Assembly: GCF_002724055.1 (NCBI RefSeq)
Contig: NZ_BDQY01000004.1
Location: forward strand, 122,947 to 186,946
DNA from: Tepidibacter mesophilus
Lineage (GTDB): Bacteria > Bacillota > Clostridia > Peptostreptococcales > Peptostreptococcaceae
Length of the DNA stretch: 64,000 nt
Direction: 5' to 3'
The notes below the pieces were generated by a model that saw only the letters and a program-made list of their open reading frames with translations, was not told the DNA's origin and ran no database searches. The translations under genes were made by a program, and so were the position numbers. Below, piece after piece: positions 26,951-34,191 of this stretch (position 1 is the stretch's first letter; each line of letters starts with the position of its first letter).

Positions 26951-27741
26951 TATATTGTTCCTCCTATTTTTTCTTCTATTTTTTTAGAAAAAATATCTTC
27001 AAAAGTTAAATTGATTTTTTCATAAAGTTCTACTTTTCCTTCATCACAAAGTTCTACAAACTGTGGATCTATCGGAAGTTTGGCAATTACGTCAATATCT
27101 AGATTTTGTGCTATTTCTTCTATATTACTTTTCCCAAATATATTGATTTTTTTATTACAATCCGGACACTCAAAATAACTCATATTCTCTACTATTCCAA
27201 GTATTGGAGTATTCATCATTTTAGCCATATTTATAGATTTTGTTACAATTAAGCTTACTAAGTCTTGAGGTGATGTAACTACAACTATTCCATCTACCGG
27301 TAGAGATTGCATTATAGTAAGAGGTACATCTCCTGTTCCTGGAGGAAGATCAATTAATAAATAATCAAGTTCTCCCCATGCTGTATCTGTATAAAATTGT
27401 TTCACACTATTAGCTATTACAGGCCCTCTCCATATAACTGGTGACTCTTCCTTCTCTATAAGTAAATTTATAGACATCACCTTAATACCTGTAGTTGTAG
27501 ATACAGGATATATATGAGTACCATCACTATCAGCTCTTTTAGAATTGACTCCGAATACTTTTGGAATACTCGGTCCTGTAATATCAGCATCTAAAATACC
27601 TACATTATATCCTTTATTTTTTAAAGATACTGCCATTAAAGAAGTTACAGAAGACTTTCCAACTCCTCCTTTACCACTCATAACAGCTATTACTTTTTTT
27701 ATACTTGTGAGATCATTTGTTTTTTCTTTTTGAATTTCCAT
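26950..27741 (-). CDS. Mrp/NBP35-family iron-sulfur cluster carrier ATPase
   Basis: This 263-residue ApbC/Mrp ATPase has a Walker A with MSGKGGVGKSS (about 21-31), the DADITGPSIPKVF segment (about 57-69), LIDLPPGTGD (about 130-139) and a CxxC pair (CPDCNKK, about 213-219) used to bridge a [4Fe-4S] cluster at the dimer interface. The N-terminal DUF59 domain present in longer Mrp proteins is absent. It delivers Fe-S clusters to apo-proteins. It is the first gene of a five-gene operon with NifX-like and MinD-like partners. Confidence 0.9.
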   Translation of the reverse strand: MEIQKEKTNDLTSIKKVIAVMSGKGGVGKSSVTSLMAVSLKNKGYNVGILDADITGPSIPKVFGVNSKRADSDGTHIYPVSTTTGIKVMSINLLIEKEESPVIWRGPVIANSVKQFYTDTAWGELDYLLIDLPPGTGDVPLTIMQSLPVDGIVVVTSPQDLVSLIVTKSINMAKMMNTPILGIVENMSYFECPDCNKKINIFGKSNIEEIAQNLDIDVIAKLPIDPQFVELCDEGKVELYEKINLTFEDIFSKKIEEKIGGTI

Positions 27742-27857
27742 TTTTAACCCTCCTATTTATCATATGTAATTTTTTTATTAGCATATGCCACTTTAAGTAT
27801 ACTCTCATTTTTAATTATTGTCAAATGCCAATAACTTTCATTCATATACAAAATAAA

Positions 27858-27906
27858 ATCCTGCATTTAAAACCCTATTTAAGGATTAAAAATGCAGGAT
27901 TTTTAT
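27858..27906. terminator. Long-loop bidirectional terminator after the chemoreceptor gene
   Basis: A perfect 11-bp stem (ATCCTGCATTT / AAATGCAGGAT) with a 21-base loop, followed by TTTTT on the plus strand and preceded by A-runs, lies between mrp upstream DNA and the chemoreceptor stop. Confidence 0.65.
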
Positions 27907-27929
27907 TAAAAATCATATAGTCTTATTAA

Positions 27930-29966
27930 CTATTCAACTTTAAATCTTTCTACATTACTTTGAAGTTCTTTAGCCAATTCATTTGATGTTTTAGCTAAGG
28001 ACATTATTTCTTGTATAGAAGCTAATTGTTCTTCTGCTGAAGCTGAAACTTCTTCTGTTCCTGCTGAAGTTTCTTCTGTTATTGCTGATATATTTTGTAT
28101 AGACTCGATAATAATTTCTTTATTATCTGAAATATCATTACTAACTTGTTTTACTTCTACTATTTTTGATACAAGTTCTTCTAACTTTTGTTCAATTTTT
28201 CTAAATGCATTACCTGTATTATCAATAGTCTGATCATTAATTTCTGTCATATGATTTACTTCATTCATTATACTTACAGCATTAACTGCTTTCATTTGTA
28301 TGTTGTTTATTATCTCATTTATATCCTTTGTTGCATTTCCTGTATTTTCTGCTAGTTTTCTAATTTCATCTGCAACTACAGCAAATCCTTTACCAGCTTC
28401 CCCTGCTCGAGCCGCTTCTATGCTTGCATTAAGAGCTAATAAATTGGTTTGTTCTGAAATCTGAGTTATAAGATTTGTGATGCCCTCTGCATTTACGGTT
28501 GCAATGTTTACTTCTTCAATAATGCTATGAACATCTCTGTTCTTCTTTTTACTGTTTTCTGTTTTCTCATATAAATCAGATATAATAATACTACCTTCTT
28601 TACATATCTTGTCCGTTTCATTTGTCAAGCAAACAGCTTCATTAATAACCTCAGTAGAAATATTTATTTTTTCACCCAATTTTTCTGTACTAATAGCAAC
28701 TGATTGAGCATCATTTGCTTGTTCAGATGCACTTAATGATATCTGTTCAACTGACTGAGCAATAACGCTCATAGCTTGATTAGATTGATCAGTAATTTCA
28801 GCTAAACTATCTGAATGGTTCGACATTGTATATGCGCTATTTTTAATATTGCTTACAAGATTTTTTAATTCTTCCTGCATTTTTTGAACTGAATTAGCTA
28901 TGTATCCTATTTCATCATTGTATTTTAATATTTTTGAATCTATACATTCAGCAAAATCTCCTTCTGCAATTCTTTGAATATGCCTAGAAGTTGTTTTTAA
29001 TGGTTTCATAGAATACCCTATTACAAAATATAGAATTAGAGCAACTAATAAAATTATAATTAAGGATAATATAATTGAAGTTTTCATAATATCATTTTTA
29101 GCATTTGTTAAAGAATCTAATGATAATCCTACATCAATAGAACCAACATGCTTTCCATCTTCATAAAATGGTATTTGTACATCATATGCCCAAATATTTA
29201 ATTTTTCATCAAACCATTTATTCGCAGCAGATTTTCCGTTTATAGCTGCTGATTTTGTTACATCATCATCATATGTTCTACCAATCATTTCCTTAGTACC
29301 TGCAACACCTAAACCTGTTTTATCAATCTGTATTGCATATAATACACTTTCATCTTCTGTTACTTTTGTAAGTGTATTTTGGATATTAACATTTTTCTTA
29401 AACTCCTCTATTATACCTACAGAAACACCAGCCTGTACAAAATAACCATTACCTAAACTAATACCTCCAAATTTATAAAGCTTTCCATCTAATGGGTTTT
29501 CTCTTGCATCCTCTAAATAAGTATCTGAGCTGCCATTAAATACAGCATCCATAGCATGTCCTTCAGGATACGCCCAACCTATATTAGCAGGAACATTAGA
29601 ATAATCTATAATCCTATCTGGACCTACAATACTTATTTCCGAAATCCCTAAATCAGAAACTAGTTGAACTATTTTTTCATTAGAAATCGTATTCATATCC
29701 ATATACTTTATCATAGAAGAAGCAGTTATAATTTTGTCATCTATTATATTCTCTAATATATTTTCAATTTCTTTACTGCCCTGTATTTGATTCACTATCT
29801 GTTCAGCTAAATTCATACCATTCTTTGTTATTTCATCTTCTAATTTATTATTAACTGTTCTAATAGATGCACCCATAAGAATTGAAATAGAGATAAGAAA
29901 TAAAGTTAATACAATACTTATAACTTTCCATTTAAACGTGAATTTTGTTAATATGTTGTCAATCAT
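27930..29966 (-). CDS. Methyl-accepting chemotaxis protein
   Basis: This 678-residue chemoreceptor has one membrane segment near 15-33, an extracellular Cache-type sensor (about 35-290), a second membrane segment (about 294-318), a HAMP linker (about 320-375) and a long helical signalling domain. The highly conserved hairpin tip [20 protein letters not shown] (about 528-547) contacts CheA/CheW. The ligand is not predictable; the sensor carries the single-Cache-like [17 protein letters not shown] and ENPLDGKLY segments. It is monocistronic, and no other chemotaxis gene is nearby, as is common for orphan receptors. Confidence 0.92.
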   Translation of the reverse strand: MIDNILTKFTFKWKVISIVLTLFLISISILMGASIRTVNNKLEDEITKNGMNLAEQIVNQIQGSKEIENILENIIDDKIITASSMIKYMDMNTISNEKIVQLVSDLGISEISIVGPDRIIDYSNVPANIGWAYPEGHAMDAVFNGSSDTYLEDARENPLDGKLYKFGGISLGNGYFVQAGVSVGIIEEFKKNVNIQNTLTKVTEDESVLYAIQIDKTGLGVAGTKEMIGRTYDDDVTKSAAINGKSAANKWFDEKLNIWAYDVQIPFYEDGKHVGSIDVGLSLDSLTNAKNDIMKTSIILSLIIILLVALILYFVIGYSMKPLKTTSRHIQRIAEGDFAECIDSKILKYNDEIGYIANSVQKMQEELKNLVSNIKNSAYTMSNHSDSLAEITDQSNQAMSVIAQSVEQISLSASEQANDAQSVAISTEKLGEKINISTEVINEAVCLTNETDKICKEGSIIISDLYEKTENSKKKNRDVHSIIEEVNIATVNAEGITNLITQISEQTNLLALNASIEAARAGEAGKGFAVVADEIRKLAENTGNATKDINEIINNIQMKAVNAVSIMNEVNHMTEINDQTIDNTGNAFRKIEQKLEELVSKIVEVKQVSNDISDNKEIIIESIQNISAITEETSAGTEEVSASAEEQLASIQEIMSLAKTSNELAKELQSNVERFKVE

Positions 29967-30331
29967 TTGTATATCTCCCCTTTAAGATGTTTATTTACTT
30001 TATAGTTCTCATTATATGCAAAAGGAAAACTTTTTTCAATCTAAAACGCTCCATAATTTGCAGAATTTTGTAATTAATTATATTTTGATTGAATATTTTG
30101 TAAATATATATATTTTTTTGAAAATTAATGTCATGTTCTTATTTTCCTCTACCTCTACACATTCTTGTCTTCTGATACAGATTAGTACTAACAAGTAATA
30201 GACATTATGTACAATAGTTCTATATTTAAAAAGGTTTGCATATTTTGGTGGTTTTGATATCGAGTCAAATCCTTATATTATTGAGGTTTTTGATACAAAC
30301 TAGACAGTATAAAGCTTCATATAAAATACAG
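29967..30331. other. Non-coding stretch upstream of the chemoreceptor
   Basis: About 365 AT-rich bases between the chemoreceptor start and the RCC1 pseudogene terminator. A GGGGAGAT ribosome site precedes the chemoreceptor; no convincing ORF, repeat or structured RNA was seen. Confidence 0.5.
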
Positions 30332-30358
30332 AAAGATGATTCAAAGAATCATCTTTTA
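30332..30358 (-). terminator. Terminator-like hairpin after the RCC1 pseudogene
   Basis: AAAGATGATTC and GAATCATCTTT arms with a 3-base loop lie just after the pseudogene stop. Confidence 0.6.
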
Positions 30359-30359
30359 T

Positions 30360-30860
30360 TTAAAGTCTATAATGGCGATTCGCAGCATATATAGCTATAC
30401 TATTAGTCAGAAATCCAGTCGGATCAGTGGTATCCTTAATCTGTACTAGTATGTTCTTATTCATTCCAGAAGTTCCATCCCCCAATTGATCATCGTAGTT
30501 ATTTCCCCAAACCCAAACTGTTCCATCAGTCTTAAGAGCTAAACTGTGTCTCCAACTAGTAAAAATAGCTATAACATTATTCAAAAATCCCGTCGAATCA
30601 TTAAAATCTATAACCTGTACTGGGGTGTTCTTATTCGTTTCACAAGTTCCATCTCATAACTGACCATTAGAGTTACTCACCCAAGCCCAAACTGATCCAT
30701 CAACCTTAAGGGCTAAACTATGATGATTACCAGCAGATATAGCTATAACTCTATTTAGAAAACCAGTAGAATCCTTTGGTATATTCACATTCGTCCTAAA
30801 AGTACTATCATGTAATTCACCATTATAGTTATTGCGCCAATCTCAAATTTGATTAGTCAT
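30360..30860 (-). pseudogene. RCC1-repeat (BNR-like) protein gene, degenerate, two in-frame TGA codons
   Basis: One continuous minus-strand frame starting at ATG 30858-30860 (MTNQI) encodes about three RCC1 propeller repeats of roughly 53 residues (pattern GFLNNVIAI...HSLALKTDGTVWVWGNN). It is broken by TGA at 30843-30845, where Trp is expected, and at 30654-30656, where Gly of GQLGDGT is expected. No frameshift is needed. An intact RCC1 propeller needs about seven repeats, so the gene is also internally shortened. The last 74 residues remain open. A GAGGTGGTG ribosome site precedes the start. A decayed relative of the start region lies at 41.2 kb. Confidence 0.75.
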
Positions 30861-30994
30861 ACATAACACCACCTCAAAATTATTTAAAGTATTTAAATTA
30901 CCTGATTCTATAAATATATCTGTTAATAGTTATTTTTATTGTTATTTTAATATATTCACTAACCCTTTAGATAGTTAAAGAGAATAATATTAAT
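30844..30994 (-). repeat. Dispersed repeat copy A1: 5' flank and first codons of the RCC1 gene
   Basis: About 150 bases that align, at roughly 75-80% by eye and with one small gap, with 41270-41411. The shared part spans the upstream region, ribosome site and the first codons MTNQI of the RCC1 gene. Confidence 0.75.
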
Positions 30995-31062
30995 GCTTAG
31001 CATAATTTTAAAAAACCATGTGCAATAAATTTATCAATCTACTCTGCATCATGGTTTTTATT
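30992..31062 (-). terminator. Hairpin upstream of the RCC1 pseudogene, terminator-like
   Basis: AAAACCATGATGCA and TGCACATGGTTTT arms enclose about 21 bases and are followed by T on the minus strand. It may end an upstream, now lost, gene. Confidence 0.5.
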
Positions 31063-31141
31063 TATTAGTTCATATAAAAAAAATAGTCTTAAAAACTTTC
31101 TATTAAAATGTTATCGAATGCTTTTAAATATTTTGACTAAT

Positions 31142-31245
31142 CTAACTTAGGTTTTTACGTTTAATAATTCGTTTAGAAATTTGCGTGTCTGAGCATAGGG
31201 AGTTCGTAAATTTTAGAATTATTAATAAGACAAAGCCTTAGTTAT
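31142..31245. other. Nested long hairpin of unknown class
   Basis: Three co-axial inverted repeats are nested: 31142-31151 with 31236-31245 (8 of 10 pairs), 31161-31170 with 31216-31225 (TTAATAATTC / GAATTATTAA, perfect), and 31177-31185 with 31205-31213 (AAATTTGCG / CGTAAATTT with one G-T). The 19-base apical loop reads TGTCTGAGCATAGGGAGTT. No ORF runs through it. It looks like a structured RNA or a mobile-element end; I cannot name the class. Confidence 0.55.
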
Positions 31246-31291
31246 ATCCGCGTATTTTAAATAAAAGTTGCATTTATGCTACATTTATTTA

Positions 31292-31416
31292 TTGCAAATG
31301 TTTTCATTGCAATAACTTATCACTTAATATTTCGAATTATTTAATCACGATTATGTTCGTTAAATTTTTACCATTTTTTTGTAGTTTTTAATGTCTTTTT
31401 TTTAAATTTATAACAC
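31292..31416 (-). repeat. Dispersed repeat copy A2 with cre-like palindrome
   Basis: 31341-31416 aligns at about 75% by eye with 43314-43390 in the same orientation. A cre-like TGAAAACATTTGCAA (minus strand, 31292-31306) lies next to it, as does a stronger one in the other copy. Confidence 0.55.
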
Positions 31417-31467
31417 AAATTATATAAAATAGTTGTACTTTCCTATTTTTAATTACTCTTTGCTCTA

Positions 31468-32181
31468 TTAACTTTTTTGCTTCCTATTATATAGGATAAC
31501 TGAAAATAATATGCTCAATTCATATAATAAAGCCATAGGAACCCCCAGTAAGATTTGAGATATTACATCTGGCGGAGTAAGCAATGATGCCAATATAAAT
31601 ACTATTAGTATTACAATTTTTCTGTACTTTTTGAATACAAAAGGTGTTACGAGATTTAACTGAGTAAGAAGAATAACTATCATTGGTAATTCAAATACCA
31701 ATCCAAATGATACTAAAAGTGAGCTAATAAACTTTATATAATTTGAAAATGAAAAAAGTGGAGAAATTTGATTAAGAGACATATTGGCAAAAAACTTAAG
31801 AGTTAAAGGTGTTATTATAAAATAGGCAAAGGATATACCAGAAACAAAAAATATAAGTCCCATTATCATTGAAAAAAGAATAAAAAACTTTTCCTTTTTT
31901 TTCAATCCAGGTTTGATAAAAAGCCAAGTTTGTAGCATAATTATAGGTATAGAAACTCCAACTCCAAATACAAAAGCTATTTTTATATATTCTAAGAATA
32001 ATTCGGGAGGACTTATATATATAAAATCTAAATCTACTGCAGGCTTTAGTATTATATCTACAAGCTCTTCTATAAAAATATAGCTTGATCCAGTGCCAAT
32101 AAGTATTGAAATTACAATAATTATTATTCTCTTTCTTAGTTCATCTAAATGTTCTATTATAGTAAATTTTGAATCTTCCAA
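31468..32181 (-). CDS. tatC: Twin-arginine translocase subunit TatC
   Basis: This 237-residue protein has six membrane segments and is the receptor of the twin-arginine translocase for folded proteins. The conserved N-terminal HLDELRKRI (about 10-18) and the periplasmic loop FFANMSLNQISPLFSF are visible, as is the FELPMIVILL segment (about 162-171). It forms the last gene of the molybdoenzyme operon, behind tatA, and presumably serves the Tat-signalled catalytic subunit encoded in the same operon. Confidence 0.93.
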   Translation of the reverse strand: MEDSKFTIIEHLDELRKRIIIIVISILIGTGSSYIFIEELVDIILKPAVDLDFIYISPPELFLEYIKIAFVFGVGVSIPIIMLQTWLFIKPGLKKKEKFFILFSMIMGLIFFVSGISFAYFIITPLTLKFFANMSLNQISPLFSFSNYIKFISSLLVSFGLVFELPMIVILLTQLNLVTPFVFKKYRKIVILIVFILASLLTPPDVISQILLGVPMALLYELSILFSVILYNRKQKS

Positions 32182-32221
32182 GCTGATTCCTCCTTATACA
32201 TCATATTAACCCATTTAAATA

Positions 32222-32246
32222 AGATACTACATATGTAGTATCTTAC
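32222..32246 (-). repeat. Palindromic hairpin between tatA and tatC
   Basis: AAGATACTACAT / ATGTAGTATCTT is a perfect palindrome in the 75-base gap; the following sequence is ATTTAAATG, too poor in U for a strong terminator. It may dampen tatC expression or protect tatA mRNA. Confidence 0.5.
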
Positions 32247-32256
32247 TAAATTATCT

Positions 32257-32451
32257 TTATTTTTCTAAACTACTTTTAATTTCTTCAACTTCCACTTCAA
32301 CATCTTCAGATATTTTACTAGCATGACTTTTAAATTCTCCAATTGCCTTTCCAAAAGTTCTTCCTATTTCCGGTAATTTTGAAGGTCCAAAAATTATAAG
32401 AGCTATAGCCATTATTACTATAAGTTCTGGCATACCCATTCTTCCAAACAT
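32257..32451 (-). CDS. tatA: Twin-arginine translocase pore subunit TatA
   Basis: This 64-residue protein has one N-terminal membrane helix (about 8-21), the [11 protein letters not shown] hinge (about 21-31) and an amphipathic helix followed by an acidic tail, matching TatA/TatAc of Firmicutes. It oligomerises to form the Tat translocation site together with TatC. It lies directly downstream of the ferredoxin-like gene and upstream of tatC in the molybdoenzyme operon. No TatB homologue is seen, as usual in Gram-positive minimal Tat systems. Confidence 0.93.
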   Translation of the reverse strand: MFGRMGMPELIVIMAIALIIFGPSKLPEIGRTFGKAIGEFKSHASKISEDVEVEVEEIKSSLEK

Positions 32452-32484
32452 AGCTTCATCCTCCTCTAAAAATATTTATTTATG

Positions 32485-33561
32485 CTAATCATTCTTTCTA
32501 TTAAGCTTGCGTTTACAAATTTCACAAAGTTTATCTTCACTTTTAAACTTTGTGAATTTATCACAGCAAATCTGGCATATTCCAATGTTGAATTCTTTTT
32601 TACAATTATATTCATTTTTTATAAGCACGTTATTTATAAAATCATTTTTCATTATTGAATTATAAGGACAACTTTTAATACAAAGTCCACACCCAGTACA
32701 CCTTAACGTACTATGTAGAAGAAATATCTTATTTTCACTGTCTTCTTTTTTCCAAGCCTTACAACTGCACATAGCTACACAAACTCCGCACATTGTACAC
32801 TTATCGCTTACTTCAAAATTAGTGAACATATCTGTTTTTATAATATATCCTTTAGAATCTTTTATAGCTTTTGATATGATTTTTTTTGGTTCAAATTTGA
32901 TTTCTCGAGAATTTATATACTGAATACCTTGGTTTCTTACATTAATAACAGCTTTTGATGAACTTTTTTTTACAATTTTCAAAAAATCTCTTCTCGAATA
33001 TTTCTTTATATTTTTTTTCTTATTCTTTTCATCATAAACTACATTTATATGAATATTCATACTACCAAAAAAATTCAAAATATCGTCCACTATTAAAATT
33101 AAATCTTCTTCCTTAAAGCATCCATTTGAGCATTCACTGCATTTTCCTCTATAGATATTTATAATAGATTCTCTAAAATATAAAATAAGCGCAGCTAGAT
33201 ATTCCTTTCGAATACCATTTAAACATTGGTATCTTAAATCAGTATAAAAATTAGAATATCTGCAGCCTATTGTAATAATATTTTTCTTTTTTTCTTTTAA
33301 AAAAACATATTTTTTCTCATTTTCTTTCATTTCAATATATAATGCCTTAGTTGGACATACAGTACTGCACACCCCACATCCTTTGCATAAGCTTTTCTTT
33401 ATTGATATTTTTTTATTTTTGATCTCAATTGCACCTTGAGTACATGAGTCTATACATTTTCTACAGTCTAAAAATTTATTTTTATTATTTATACATTTTA
33501 GATTTTCTATTTCTAAATTATTGTCCAATGAAATTTTTTTCATAATTAGGTTTAACAGCAC
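32485..33561 (-). CDS. Multi-cluster ferredoxin-like protein with an internal twin-arginine motif
   Basis: This 358-residue protein has two ferredoxin modules: N-terminal (about 33-70, CRKCIDSC and CKGCGVCSTVC) and central-C-terminal (about 255-305, CTMCGVCVAMC and CTGCGLCIKSC), plus a Cys-rich segment (CSECSNGC, about 141-148) and a C-terminal zinc-ribbon-like tail (CQICC...CEICKRK). In the middle lies YSRRDFLK (188-195), a perfect twin-arginine motif but without a following hydrophobic stretch. It probably moves electrons to the molybdoenzyme. The GTG start is chosen because AGGAGG lies seven bases upstream. No close family could be named. Confidence 0.72.
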   Translation of the reverse strand: MLLNLIMKKISLDNNLEIENLKCINNKNKFLDCRKCIDSCTQGAIEIKNKKISIKKSLCKGCGVCSTVCPTKALYIEMKENEKKYVFLKEKKKNIITIGCRYSNFYTDLRYQCLNGIRKEYLAALILYFRESIINIYRGKCSECSNGCFKEEDLILIVDDILNFFGSMNIHINVVYDEKNKKKNIKKYSRRDFLKIVKKSSSKAVINVRNQGIQYINSREIKFEPKKIISKAIKDSKGYIIKTDMFTNFEVSDKCTMCGVCVAMCSCKAWKKEDSENKIFLLHSTLRCTGCGLCIKSCPYNSIMKNDFINNVLIKNEYNCKKEFNIGICQICCDKFTKFKSEDKLCEICKRKLNRKND

Positions 33562-33593
33562 AGTAAAGCCCTCCTAATTTGCTTTTTAACATA

Positions 33594-34151
33594 TTATTTT
33601 TTTAAAGCTCGTTTTTTCGGCTTTACAACTATTGAGGGTTTTGTTTTTTTAGGGTTTGGAAGTCCCAGTATATCGACATTATACATACCTCTTTTTTTCA
33701 TTTCCTCCAGATTTCCAAAATCAAGAGACCTTGTCATACACGCCGTTACACAAACTGGCTTTTCACCCTGATTTATAAGGTCTATACACCCATCACATTT
33801 TGACATCTTTCTGATCTTATCTCCCAGATATTTAGGCGCTCCATATAAACATTTTCTTTCACATGTCCTACAACCTATGCACTTTTCTCTATCTACACTT
33901 ACTATTCCATCTTTTCTCCTTTTTTTCATAGCACCTGTAGGACAATTTTTCACGCAAATAGGATCTTTGCAATGATTACAGCTCATAGATATAAAATATA
34001 CGCATATATTCGGAAGCTTTCCAATTTCGAATTCATTAACTTCTCTATAGCATATTCCTGCGTCCAAATTATTCTTATCTTTACATGCAATTTGGCAAGC
34101 CTTACATTGGACACAACTTGTCATATCGTAATAAAACCCATTTTGAGACAT
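33594..34151 (-). CDS. DmsB/PhsB-type 4[4Fe-4S] electron-transfer subunit
   Basis: This 185-residue polyferredoxin has sixteen cysteines in four groups (CVQCKACQIAC, CNHCKDPICVKNC, CIGCRTCERKC, CDGC...CVTAC) that bind four [4Fe-4S] clusters in a chain. It matches beta subunits of DMSO-reductase-family enzymes and hands electrons to the catalytic subunit encoded just upstream. There is no signal peptide; such subunits are exported in complex with the Tat-bearing catalytic subunit. Its C-terminus is basic. No membrane anchor subunit (DmsC/NrfD) is encoded in the operon, which is unusual. Confidence 0.88.
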   Translation of the reverse strand: MSQNGFYYDMTSCVQCKACQIACKDKNNLDAGICYREVNEFEIGKLPNICVYFISMSCNHCKDPICVKNCPTGAMKKRRKDGIVSVDREKCIGCRTCERKCLYGAPKYLGDKIRKMSKCDGCIDLINQGEKPVCVTACMTRSLDFGNLEEMKKRGMYNVDILGLPNPKKTKPSIVVKPKKRALKK

Positions 34152-34191
34152 TTTTATCCTCCTTAATTATGACTTGAATTTTTCTCATTTC

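Noticed and set aside
30654..30845. TGA codons in the RCC1 frame read as selenocysteine or tryptophan
   Set aside because: No SECIS-like hairpin follows either TGA, the expected residues are Trp and Gly instead of Cys, and other genes in the window use TGA as normal stop. Pseudogene is simpler.
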